Positions 33,187 to 41,883 of a DNA stretch of 64,000 nucleotides are shown in pieces. A model generated the notes under the pieces. The model had not been told where the DNA came from. It did not search any database and was given only the letters and a program-made list of their open reading frames with translations. The stretch spans positions 1 through 64,000 of the forward strand of contig JAHCJR010000002.1 in NCBI GenBank assembly GCA_026126165.1, read 5' to 3'. Position 1 is the first letter of the stretch. Every line of letters begins with the position of its first letter. The position numbers and the translations under genes are program-made. The stretch comes from Alphaproteobacteria bacterium. Lineage in GTDB: Bacteria > Pseudomonadota > Alphaproteobacteria > Ferrovibrionales > Ferrovibrionaceae.

Positions 33187-36072
33187 ATGCCGGAAATGGC
33201 GCAGCCTTCTTCCGATGGACCGCTTTCCCACGAACCGGTGCTGCGCGCCAGGCTGCACCGGATCGTGGCCGAATTGCTGCGCGAGCTGCGCCCGGAGCGG
33301 GCGGTGCCGCGACTAGCCGACGAAAGCCGTCTCGACCACGATCTCGGCCTCGACAGCCTCGGGCGCGTCGAGCTTCTGATGCGCCTGGAGCGCGCCTTCG
33401 CGGTCCGCCTGGGCGAAAAGATCCTGGCCGAGGCCGAGACGCTGCGCGATCTGGAGATCGCCATCGCTGCGGCGCGGCCGGAAAACGCCACGCGGAAAGA
33501 GGAAGAAGCGGCGCCCGCTGGGCCGGCGCGGCCGGCGGCCGAGCCGTTCCCCGCCGAGGCATCAAGCCTTTCCGAGATGCTGGAGTGGCACGTGGCGCGC
33601 CATGGCGAGCGGGTTCACGTGCGCTTCGAAGGCGAGAATGCCGGCAGCCTGAGCTATGGCGATCTTTGGCATGGCGCGCTGAAAGCGGCCGGCGGACTGA
33701 TGGAACGCGGCATCGCCCCGGGCGAACGGGTCGCACTCATGCTGCCGACCGGCCCCGACTTTCTGACTGCCTTCTTTGCCGTGCAGTTCGCCGGCGCGGT
33801 GCCCGTGCCGGTCTATCCGCCCTATCGCGCCTCGCAGATCGAGGAACATCTGCGCCGGCAGGCGGCAATCCTCCGGAATGCCTCGGCACGCCTGCTGATC
33901 CTGCCGGAGGAAGGGCGCAGGCTTGCCGGCTTCCTGCGTGGCCATGTGGATTTGCGGGCGCGCGAAGCAACGCTCGCCGAGCTTGCGGCCGGCACGCCGC
34001 TGGAGCGGCCGCTGCGCCGCCAGGCCGGCGACATGGCTCTGGTCCAGTATACTTCCGGATCGACCGGCGATCCAAAGGGCGTGGTGCTGAGCCACGCCAA
34101 CCTGCTGGCCAATATCCGTGCCATGGGCAGCGCGCTGCGCGCCGATTCCGCCGATGTTTTCGTGAGCTGGCTGCCGCTCTATCACGATATGGGCCTGATC
34201 GGCGCCTGGCTCGGCAGCCTCTATCACGGGGCGCTGGCGGTCATCATGTCGCCGCTGCACTTCCTTTCGCGCCCGGAACGCTGGCTGCGCGCCATTCACC
34301 GCCATCGCGGCACGCTCTCGGCGGCGCCCAACTTCGCTTATGAACTCTGCCTGGCGAAGATCCCCGAAGCCGAGCTTGCCGGGCTCGACCTTTCGTCCTG
34401 GCGCGTCGCCGCGAACGGAGCCGAGCCGGTGAGTGCCGCCACCATCCGGGCCTTCGCCACGCGCTTCGCGCCCTACGGCTTCCGCCCGGAGACCATGCTC
34501 CCCGTCTATGGCCTGGCGGAATGCGCGGTCGGCCTTGCCTTTCCGGCGATCGGCCGTCCGCCGCTGGTGGACCGCATCGACCGTGGCGCCCTGTTGCGGT
34601 CCGGCGTCGCCCGCCCGGTCGAAGCGGACGATGCGGGGGCGCTGGAACTGGTCGCCTGCGGGCACGCGCTGCCTGGTCACCAGATACGCCTTGCCGATGC
34701 GCAGGGACGCGAACTGCCGGACCGGCGCGAGGGTCGCGTGCAGTTCCGCGGCCCCTCGTCGACCGAAGGCTATCTGGACAATCCCGAACGCACGCGCGCC
34801 CTGTTCGACGGCGAATGGCTGGAGAGCGGGGACCTCGGTTACAGCATCGATGGCGAATTGGTCCTCACCGGACGCAGCAAGGACATCATCATCCGTGCCG
34901 GCCGCAACATCCATCCGCAGGAGCTGGAGGAAGCGGTGGGCGACATTCCGGGCATCCGGCGCGGCTGCGTCGCGGCCTTCGGCGCGCGCGCCGAAGGCGA
35001 AGGAACCGAACGCCTCGTCGTCGTCGCCGAGACGAGGGAACAGGATGCGGAGCGGCGCGAGGCGCTGCGCCGGCGGATCGCCGAACTCGCCGCTTCGCTC
35101 CTCGATGCGCCGCCGGACGAGATCGTGCTCGCACCGCCCCATTCGGTGCTCAAGACATCGAGCGGCAAGATCCGCCGCAGCGCCTGCAGGGAGCTCTACG
35201 AACGCGGCGCCATCGGCAGGGCGCCGCTGCCGGCCTGGCTGCAACTTGCCCGACTGGCGGCGCAAGGATTGCCGCAGCGGGCGGCGCGCGGCTGGCGCAT
35301 GTTGACCGAACATCTTCATGCCGCCTGGTTCTGGAGTTGCCTCGGCCTGATCGGCGCCGCGACCTGGTGCGCAGTGATGCTCCTGCCGGGGCGCGCGATC
35401 CGCTGGCGGGTCGTGCGGGGAGGCGCCCGCGCCTTTCTCGCCGCGACGAGCCTCTCGCCGCGGCTGGTTTCGCCGCCGCCCGGGCGCGTCGGACCGGCGG
35501 TGCTGGTGGCCAATCACGCCAGCTATCTCGACTCGTTGATGCTCCTGGCGCTGCTGGACGCGCCCGCAAGCTTCGTGGCCAAGATGGAACTCTCCAGGCA
35601 ATGGATCGCCGGCCCGTTCCTCAGACGCATTGGCGCGGTCTTCGTCGAACGTTTCGAGCCGGACGCCGCCGCGGGGGGCGCGAGCGAGGTCCTGCGCAGG
35701 GCCCGCGAGGGCATGCCGGTCGTCGTCTTCCCTGAAGGCACCCTCTCCCGCCGGCCCGGCCTGCTAGCCTTCCGCCTCGGCGCTTTCTGGGTTGCGGCCC
35801 AGGCCGGACTGCCGGTCGTGCCCGTGGTGCTGCGAGGCACGCGTGCCGCGCTGCGCGGCGGCCAGTGGTTTCCCCGACGCGCGACCATCGAGGCCGAGTT
35901 CCTTCCTCCCCTGCTGCCGCGCGGCGCCGACTGGGCCGCCATGGTCGGCCTGCGCGACGCGGTGCGTCAGATAATGCTGGCGCGCCTTGGCGAGCCCGAC
36001 CTCGCTGCCGAGGATCCCGAAATCGCGCCCGCCAAGCGGAACGAGGCGGCGGATCAGCGCGGGCGGAGCTGA
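33187..36072 (+). CDS. Fused acyl carrier domain, acyl-AMP ligase and PlsC acyltransferase
   Basis: A 961-residue three-module protein. Residues about 15-95 are an acyl carrier domain with the phosphopantetheine serine in GLDSLGR (S57). Residues about 125-690 are a fatty-acyl-AMP ligase with YTSGSTGDPKG (288-298), LPLYHDMGLIG and TGRSKDIIIRAGRNIHPQE. The C-terminal 250 residues form a 1-acyl-glycerol-3-phosphate-type acyltransferase with NHASYLD (776-782) and FPEGT (848-852), preceded by a hydrophobic anchor about 700-730. The layout suggests that the ligase activates a fatty acid onto the carrier and the acyltransferase delivers it to a lipid acceptor. Followed by DUF2459 gene, convergent. 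Confidence 0.92.
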   Translation: MPEMAQPSSDGPLSHEPVLRARLHRIVAELLRELRPERAVPRLADESRLDHDLGLDSLGRVELLMRLERAFAVRLGEKILAEAETLRDLEIAIAAARPENATRKEEEAAPAGPARPAAEPFPAEASSLSEMLEWHVARHGERVHVRFEGENAGSLSYGDLWHGALKAAGGLMERGIAPGERVALMLPTGPDFLTAFFAVQFAGAVPVPVYPPYRASQIEEHLRRQAAILRNASARLLILPEEGRRLAGFLRGHVDLRAREATLAELAAGTPLERPLRRQAGDMALVQYTSGSTGDPKGVVLSHANLLANIRAMGSALRADSADVFVSWLPLYHDMGLIGAWLGSLYHGALAVIMSPLHFLSRPERWLRAIHRHRGTLSAAPNFAYELCLAKIPEAELAGLDLSSWRVAANGAEPVSAATIRAFATRFAPYGFRPETMLPVYGLAECAVGLAFPAIGRPPLVDRIDRGALLRSGVARPVEADDAGALELVACGHALPGHQIRLADAQGRELPDRREGRVQFRGPSSTEGYLDNPERTRALFDGEWLESGDLGYSIDGELVLTGRSKDIIIRAGRNIHPQELEEAVGDIPGIRRGCVAAFGARAEGEGTERLVVVAETREQDAERREALRRRIAELAASLLDAPPDEIVLAPPHSVLKTSSGKIRRSACRELYERGAIGRAPLPAWLQLARLAAQGLPQRAARGWRMLTEHLHAAWFWSCLGLIGAATWCAVMLLPGRAIRWRVVRGGARAFLAATSLSPRLVSPPPGRVGPAVLVANHASYLDSLMLLALLDAPASFVAKMELSRQWIAGPFLRRIGAVFVERFEPDAAAGGASEVLRRAREGMPVVVFPEGTLSRRPGLLAFRLGAFWVAAQAGLPVVPVVLRGTRAALRGGQWFPRRATIEAEFLPPLLPRGADWAAMVGLRDAVRQIMLARLGEPDLAAEDPEIAPAKRNEAADQRGRS

Positions 36073-36701
36073 CGCATCACTTCCTCCGCCGTGATGACCC
36101 CGCTTGCCCTGACCGGATAACCGATATCCTCCAGCAGCCGCGCGGTCCAGGTGTTGCAGGTATTGAACAGGTGGAAGCGACCGGTGGCGGGATAGAAACG
36201 ACTGTTGCGCGTCGAACCCTCGCTCAGGGCCATGGCACGTGCCGCCCCGGCGCGATCGACATGGCCGTCGATGGCCAGATAGAGCCGCCGGAGCTGATCG
36301 GCGGTGAGAAGGATCGTCCGCACCTCGTCTTCGGCGGCTCGGGCGAGGGCCGGCTCCAGCAGGGCGACGACATGCAGCACCGCGGGCGTCGGCGCCAAAG
36401 CCGCGTTCAGCGTCATGGCAAGGGTAGGGCGGGCCGCCGGATAGTATTCGCGATCACCCCAGCCGAAGCGCAGGAATTCCGAGTCCGGCAGATCGTCGAT
36501 TTCGGGCATCAGCCCCTCGGGACGCGCCGCGCGCGGCAGGACGATGCCGGTATGCCAGCCATTGCTGACGATCTGTATTTCATGCTGCGCGTGCAAGCGT
36601 CGCGCATCGCCCGTCTCGGTCCCGACGCCTTCTGCAGCGCCGCTGCAGGCCCCCAGGCAGAGCAGCGCCAGCATGGCCGCCAGCACGCGGCGGCTCATCA
36701 T
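36054..36701 (-). CDS. DUF2459 (TIGR02117) family lipoprotein
   Basis: A 215-residue protein with a lipoprotein signal (LLCLGACSG lipobox). The mature domain has EIQIVSNGWHTGIVLP, FGWGDREYYPAARP and FNTCNTWTARLLEDIGYP, which carry the histidine and cysteine pattern of the family and hint at a papain-like or NlpC-like fold with H and C catalysts. Function unknown, commonly linked to polyhydroxyalkanoate or lipid contexts. It overlaps the end of the fusion gene by 19 bases and the next gene's stop by four. Confidence 0.78.
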   Translation of the reverse strand: MMSRRVLAAMLALLCLGACSGAAEGVGTETGDARRLHAQHEIQIVSNGWHTGIVLPRAARPEGLMPEIDDLPDSEFLRFGWGDREYYPAARPTLAMTLNAALAPTPAVLHVVALLEPALARAAEDEVRTILLTADQLRRLYLAIDGHVDRAGAARAMALSEGSTRNSRFYPATGRFHLFNTCNTWTARLLEDIGYPVRASGVITAEEVMRQLRPR

Positions 36702-37981
36702 CGTCCAGCCTGTTCCGCGATCCAGCCGGCAAGGATCGCCGTCGCATCCAGCAGATCGTCCATGCGCATCGCCTCCGCCGGATTGTGGCTACCATTGGCA
36801 TTGCGGGTAAACAGCATGCCGACCGGGATGCCGGCCGCGGCGAAAGCGGCCGCGTCATGGGACGCCGGCGAGCCGAGACGTCGCGTGCGGATGCCAAGCG
36901 CGACGGCGCACCGCTCGAATCCGCCAAGGATCTCCGGGTCCATCGGCCCGGGAGGAACGCCGGTGCGTGGGCCGAACTCGAACGTGACGCCGCGCCGCGC
37001 GGCGATGTCGCGGGCGAGGCGCGCCACCTCGCCTTCGAGTTCGGCAAGATCGTCGGCCACGCAGCTCCGCACATCGAGCGAGAAGGCGACTTCCCCCGGC
37101 ACCTTGGTCAAAGCATGAAGCGCCGGGTCGGTGCCGAAGCGGCCGATCGTTGCCGCCATTTCCCTTCCCGGACGTTGCCGCTCCGACCAGAGCCGATCGA
37201 GCGCGAGGGCGAACTCGGACGCGGCGAGCAGCGCGTCGCGCCGCCAGTCGCGCAGAAGCCCGACATGGCCCCATTCGCCCCGCACGCGCACGTCGGGATG
37301 GCGGAAATTGCCCGGGATGCCGGTCACGATGCCGACCGGTATCTGCTCGCTCTCGAGCAACGGCCCCTGCTCGATATGGAGTTCGAGAAAGGCGCGGATG
37401 CGCGTCGGATCGAGGAAGGCTTCACCGGCGGCGATTCGCCCCGGCTCGCCGCCCGCTTCGGCAAGATGGCTGGCGAGATCGCGTCCGGTATCGACCCGCC
37501 GTGCCGTCAGCGCCTCCGCCGGCAGTCGACCGAGCGCGGCGCGGGAGCCGATATAGGACACATTGAACCAGGCACTCTCCTCCGCCCGCACGCCCATGAC
37601 GGTCAGGTCGCAATCCGGCCGCACGCCCGCGGCGTCGAGGGCGGCAAGTGCTATCAGCCCGCCGACGACCCCGGCAGCGCCATCGAAATTGCCGCCCTGC
37701 CGCACCGAATCGAGGTGCGATCCGATCAGGATCGCCGGCCGAAGCGGATCGCGCCCGCGCCGGGTCATGTAGGTGTTCGCCGCGAAGTCGCGCGTGACTT
37801 CGAGACCGAGTGCGCGGGCTTCATGCGCCAGCGCCTCGTGCACCCGGCTTTCCGCCGCGCTGTAGGCCGGACGGGTAATGCCGATGCCATCGAAGGAAAG
37901 CGAGCGCATGGTCTCGAAGAGTGTTTCGGCGCGGTCGCGTTCCGCGCGCACGCACGCGGCAAGGCGGGCCGTTTCAACCAT
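36698..37981 (-). CDS. Hydantoinase/carbamoylase-type M20 amidase
   Basis: A 427-residue zinc-dependent amidase of the N-carbamoyl-L-amino acid hydrolase/beta-ureidopropionase/allantoate amidohydrolase family. Ligands are H89 and D100 in ILIGSHLDSVRQGGNFDGAAG and the glutamate pair in VRAEESAWFN (E134/E135), with FLELHIEQGP and VMLFTRNANGSHNP downstream. It releases ammonia and CO2 from carbamoylated amines. The start at 37981 is chosen because the family begins near it. It overlaps the upstream 231-residue gene by eight bases. Confidence 0.9.
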   Translation of the reverse strand: MVETARLAACVRAERDRAETLFETMRSLSFDGIGITRPAYSAAESRVHEALAHEARALGLEVTRDFAANTYMTRRGRDPLRPAILIGSHLDSVRQGGNFDGAAGVVGGLIALAALDAAGVRPDCDLTVMGVRAEESAWFNVSYIGSRAALGRLPAEALTARRVDTGRDLASHLAEAGGEPGRIAAGEAFLDPTRIRAFLELHIEQGPLLESEQIPVGIVTGIPGNFRHPDVRVRGEWGHVGLLRDWRRDALLAASEFALALDRLWSERQRPGREMAATIGRFGTDPALHALTKVPGEVAFSLDVRSCVADDLAELEGEVARLARDIAARRGVTFEFGPRTGVPPGPMDPEILGGFERCAVALGIRTRRLGSPASHDAAAFAAAGIPVGMLFTRNANGSHNPAEAMRMDDLLDATAILAGWIAEQAGR

Positions 37982-38669
37982 GCGCCGGTTCCCCGGCCGT
38001 CCGAAACCGCTCGAGGCCCGCGCGCAGGGATGCGAGAAGGCCGCCGCCATGATCCCGCCGGCAGCGTTCGACCCATGCGGGGTCCACATAGCGGATCAGC
38101 ACCGGCACGTCCGGAAGGCGCAGGATCCGCGCCAGCGCCAGCCGGTGATTGGCACGCCAGAGATGCACCGGCTCCCCCTCGGCATCGATGGCGATCACGA
38201 TGCGCCCGCCCGTGCCGGCAAGGCGCCAGCCATTGACCCGCATATCCTCCGCGATCTCCATATAGCGCCGGCAATAGGCCTCGACCCGTTCCGGCGTGTC
38301 GATCACATTGCCGTCCTTGCGTGCCGCATCGCCGCGAGCGCCGCGCGCGACCAGTTCCGCATAGGTCTGCGAGCCGCGCGGATCGTCGACATGCGCCATA
38401 AGGTCGCGCACCTTCCGCGCGGTGCGCGTTTCGTCGATGGGCCCTGCTCCACCCAGTTCGGCAATGGAGACGACGAAGCCGCCAGGCCGGCCCTTGCGAT
38501 CGGGATACGGCACTTTCCGCCGGATCCTTGCCGGATCGATGGAGGGCGTGAGCTGGTTGCGAAACAGGGCGCGCGCGGCGCGCCAGCCGAGCCGGCCGGG
38601 CAGCCGGACAGGCAGCAAGCGGCCGAGCAGCCGATCAACGGCGATATCCATGACCTCCGTACCCCGCAA
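37974..38669 (-). CDS. Unrecognised protein with ParB-like C-terminal motif
   Basis: A 231-residue protein I do not recognise overall. Residues about 150-205 (RIVIAIDAEGEPVHLWRANHRLALARILRLPDVPVLIRYVDPAWVE) look like the ParB/sulfiredoxin-type module of bacterial sugar-cluster proteins, with RANHRLA in place of DGHHRL. The first half is basic with no known motif. It is encoded upstream of the amidase on the same strand with an 8-base overlap. No signal peptide is evident. Confidence 0.6.
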   Translation of the reverse strand: MRGTEVMDIAVDRLLGRLLPVRLPGRLGWRAARALFRNQLTPSIDPARIRRKVPYPDRKGRPGGFVVSIAELGGAGPIDETRTARKVRDLMAHVDDPRGSQTYAELVARGARGDAARKDGNVIDTPERVEAYCRRYMEIAEDMRVNGWRLAGTGGRIVIAIDAEGEPVHLWRANHRLALARILRLPDVPVLIRYVDPAWVERCRRDHGGGLLASLRAGLERFRTAGEPAHG

Positions 38670-38905
38670 GTATCGGAAGCGATTATACTTCTTCCCATTT
38701 CGTGGGTCGCGGAGAATATCCGGCCATGCGGGCCGTCACTATTGTGGCCCTGCATCACTTCGCCGAAAAATACCTACGGATAGACAATGATGATATTGGC
38801 GCGGCTTCCGCGTTAACGTGCGTTCATATATTGATTTGGCGTGTGCGAGCTTTTGGGGGAGTCCTTGCGCCCACCTTTCCATTGTGAAGTCCTGAGGCCC
38901 CTGGC

Positions 38906-40852
38906 ATGACGCTGCCGATGCTCAAGGGGCTGAAACAGGTCCTGGGCCTACCGGAAAACCGGCAGAAGACCAAAATCAAGGTCGGCGAAGCAGCGGCCGG
39001 AGCCAGGGCGCGGCCGACGACACGCATGCCGCAAACCTCCGATCAGGTTCGCCTTTTGCTGGGCGAGGACGGCGCCCGGCGTATCGGCATCCAGGGTGAC
39101 CGCGGCTTCCGTGACCAGTTTGCGGCAGTTCTCGATCCAGGGAGGGTCGCCGGCTGGTTCTCCGTCGAAGCGGCGGATCTCGCCGCCGGCGCGGAGCTGC
39201 CCTCGGTTCGCGGCTTCGCCGGCCTCGATGCGCTGGTGGTCGGCGGCCGTGAGCCGGAGCTCGGCTTCCGGCAGGCGCTGCGCATAATGCAGAAATGCAA
39301 TGCCTCGACGCCGGTCCATTATGTCGGCGACTTCGAGTTCTGTGGCGGCACGCTCGCCATTCCGGCGGAGGCCGATGGCTGCCTCGCCCTGCTCTACAAC
39401 CATTTCCAGCAATTCTTCAACCAGCGCGACGTGCTGCAATTCCGCATCGAAGCCGCGGACGATGATCGCCGCGTGCGCCGCTGGCGCCTGCTTGGGCCGA
39501 ACCAGTCGATGATCCTCGATATCGACGAACTCCTGCCCGGCAGGCGGGGGCCTTCGATGGTGAAAGTCCTGGTCGGCCATCCGCTTCTCACCGGCGGACG
39601 CCATTACCGGCTCAGGCTCTGCGCCGATGTCGAGTGGCGGCGTTCTTTCACGATCGTCCATGGCTCGCACCAGTTCTTCAAGAGCCCCGACAGGCGCAAG
39701 GAATTCCGCCTGGCCGAGGAAGTCCTGCGCGGCGGCCATGCGGTGGTGACGGTACCGAACTACGATCTGGACATGGGCGAGAGCCCGGTGGTCGACCTGC
39801 TCGCCGGCACCGAACGCCATCAGATCGAACGCCGCCGCGACCGTCGCGTCGCCGAAATCCGCTTCGAGCATCGGCCGGGGCGCGCGAACGCGGGTCGCCA
39901 TTTCGGCCTGGGCTATAACGGCTTCGGCACTTCCTTCTGGTACGCCTTCGAAGAAGGTGTCGCGGGACCCGGCGGACCGGTCGATTCGCTTGCCGGAAAC
40001 CACCTCTGCCGCGTGCGCATCGAAGACCGCCAGGACGCAGCGCTCTCGTCCGAGGAATCCGCCCGGCTGGAGATGGTCGAGGCATCGGGCTTCATGATCC
40101 ATCCCTGTACCGTTCCGATCCTGCGCGGCCGGGACGGCCTCGCCTTCGGCTTCAATTATGGCGCATCGAACCCGCCGGTGCGGGATTTCGATATCCGGTT
40201 CTTCGATGCCGCAGGCTCCCATCTCGGCCGCATGCGCTGGCGCACGGAACGTGCCGGCCCGGTCCTGATCGAGGACGTTCTCGCGGACTGGGCCGATCCG
40301 GCGGCGGCGCGGGCAGCCGCGGCGCTGGTCGCCCCGGACTGGCGCAAGATCGGCTATGCCCCCGGCCGCGTGGTGACCGCCGCCGATCTGGTTCTGCAAT
40401 CGCTCCGTACCGGCGATCGGGACCTGACCGAATTCCAGTCGTCCTGGCGCAACCTCGGCATGCAGATACCCGATCTGCCGCACTGGCTCCATCCCTCCAT
40501 CGGCGTCTTCGGCCGGACCAACGTCATCGGCCGCGCGCGCACGCGCGATGGCCATCGCACCGGCGTGCTGCTGGCCAATGCCAGCGGCAATCTCGGCTAT
40601 CGCAGGCAAGTGAACGCGCAGATCCAGGTTCTCGACCTTGCCGGGAAGGCATTGCGAGCGGACATACCCCTCGCCGCCTTCACGGCGAAGCTCGTCTGGC
40701 TCGACGAACTGCTACCGGGCCTAGATGAGCATCTGGGCACCCCCGGCATGGGGCCGCTGGTCGTCACCTGCGGCGAGGCCGATCTCGGCGCGCAAGTCAT
40801 ATCGGTCAATCCGGCCGGCGCGGTCGGCCTGCAGCATCTCTGGGGTTACTGA
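38906..40852 (+). CDS. Large unrecognised protein, beta-rich with repeated modules
   Basis: A 648-residue soluble-looking protein with no signal peptide, membrane span or recognised family. Its middle and C-terminal parts repeat a theme of short beta strands ending in polar turns: one block spans GYNGFGTSFWYAFEEGVAGPGGPVD to HPCTVPILRGRDG, and another ends GVFGRTNVIGRARTRDGHRTGVLLANASGNLGYRRQVNAQIQVLDLAG. The latter resembles a concanavalin-like or adhesin-type sandwich. The 236-base region upstream has AT-rich promoter-like DNA. Context with the ATP-grasp/peptidase operon on the opposite strand is the only functional hint. Confidence 0.6.
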   Translation: MTLPMLKGLKQVLGLPENRQKTKIKVGEAAAGARARPTTRMPQTSDQVRLLLGEDGARRIGIQGDRGFRDQFAAVLDPGRVAGWFSVEAADLAAGAELPSVRGFAGLDALVVGGREPELGFRQALRIMQKCNASTPVHYVGDFEFCGGTLAIPAEADGCLALLYNHFQQFFNQRDVLQFRIEAADDDRRVRRWRLLGPNQSMILDIDELLPGRRGPSMVKVLVGHPLLTGGRHYRLRLCADVEWRRSFTIVHGSHQFFKSPDRRKEFRLAEEVLRGGHAVVTVPNYDLDMGESPVVDLLAGTERHQIERRRDRRVAEIRFEHRPGRANAGRHFGLGYNGFGTSFWYAFEEGVAGPGGPVDSLAGNHLCRVRIEDRQDAALSSEESARLEMVEASGFMIHPCTVPILRGRDGLAFGFNYGASNPPVRDFDIRFFDAAGSHLGRMRWRTERAGPVLIEDVLADWADPAAARAAAALVAPDWRKIGYAPGRVVTAADLVLQSLRTGDRDLTEFQSSWRNLGMQIPDLPHWLHPSIGVFGRTNVIGRARTRDGHRTGVLLANASGNLGYRRQVNAQIQVLDLAGKALRADIPLAAFTAKLVWLDELLPGLDEHLGTPGMGPLVVTCGEADLGAQVISVNPAGAVGLQHLWGY

Positions 40853-40857
40853 AGTCT

Positions 40858-41883
40858 TCAGCCTGCGCGGGCCGCGGAACGGCTTATTCCCAGTGCCAGG
40901 ATGCGGTTGAGCAGCGCCGGATAATCGAGCCCGTCATGCAGCGCGGCTTCGGCGAACTCCTCGCGCCGCGCGATCTCGGGATTGGGATTGGCCTCAAGGA
41001 AATAAGGCGTGCCGTCCGCGGCCAGGCGGAAGTCGATGCGGGAATAGCCATCGAGCGCCAGGGTGCGGCAGATGCGCCTGGCCATGCGCTGGATGCGCGC
41101 GGTGAGTTCGGGCCCCAGCCCCTCCGCCGGTCCCTGCAGGATGCCGCGCCGCTCCTGATACTCCGGGTCGTGCTTGACCCGCTCGGTCGCGATGCGGCTG
41201 GCGCCGGGCGCGAGGCTGCCGAAAACCAGTTCCCAGACCGGCAGCACGCGCAGCCGCTCGTTGCCGAGCACGCCCACATAGAGCTCGCGCCCCTCGATAT
41301 ACTGTTCGGCAATGGCGTCGGTGCCGATGCGCTCATGGATGAAGCTCACCCGCTCTTCCAGCTTCTCGTCGCTGTCGACGAGCGATGCCTGTGCGATCCC
41401 GACCGATGCATCCTCGCTCAGGCTCTTGACGATGAGCGGCAGCCCGAGACGGGCGGGCCTGCGGACCTTGCGCCCCTTCGGATAGACGGCGAAAGCCGGC
41501 ACCGGAATGCGGTGATAATGCAGCAGCTTCTTTGCCAGGTCCTTGCCGCGGGCAAGCATCAGGCCGCGCGGGTTGCAGCCGGTATAGGGAATGCGCAGCA
41601 ATTCGAGATAGCTGGCCACGTTCTGGTCATAGGCAGTCTCGCCATGAAACTGTTCGAGCAGGTTGAAGACGACGTGCGGGTGCCACTCCTCGATCGCCTC
41701 GCGGATCGGTTTGAGTTCGTCCTGCACGCCGAGCGGTCGCACGTCGTGCCCGGACGCGCGAAGCGTGCTTACCACGTCGTACTCGGTCTTCCAGGCATTG
41801 ATTTCCTGCTCGCCATAACCTTCGAGGGTATCGGGCGGCAGCAGGTCCGGATGCATGAGCACCAGAACGCGTAATCGTTTCAT
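40858..41883 (-). CDS. ATP-grasp ligase (D-Ala-D-Ala ligase-like)
   Basis: A 341-residue ATP-grasp enzyme. Typical blocks are HVVFNLLEQFHGETAYDQNVASYLELLRIPYTGCNP (N-domain), PLIVKSLSEDASVGIAQASLVDS (lysine and glycine-rich loop), and YSRIDFRLAADGTPYFLEANPNPE (magnesium ligands). It should join an amine to a carboxylate with ATP hydrolysis. The ring sequence is unlike MurF or true Ddl, so it is probably a peptide or amino-acid ligase of unknown substrate. Its ATG overlaps the stop of the zinc-peptidase gene (ATGA), so the two are coupled. Confidence 0.88.
   Translation of the reverse strand: MKRLRVLVLMHPDLLPPDTLEGYGEQEINAWKTEYDVVSTLRASGHDVRPLGVQDELKPIREAIEEWHPHVVFNLLEQFHGETAYDQNVASYLELLRIPYTGCNPRGLMLARGKDLAKKLLHYHRIPVPAFAVYPKGRKVRRPARLGLPLIVKSLSEDASVGIAQASLVDSDEKLEERVSFIHERIGTDAIAEQYIEGRELYVGVLGNERLRVLPVWELVFGSLAPGASRIATERVKHDPEYQERRGILQGPAEGLGPELTARIQRMARRICRTLALDGYSRIDFRLAADGTPYFLEANPNPEIARREEFAEAALHDGLDYPALLNRILALGISRSAARAG

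Noticed and set aside
33562-35601. Antisense frame over the acyl-AMP ligase fusion
   Set aside because: Product lacks any fold motif and the sense protein is unbroken with three good domains.
38948-40609. Long antisense frame over the 648-residue protein
   Set aside because: The sense frame has a plausible start, spacing from neighbours and better amino-acid composition; the antisense one starts and ends inside it.
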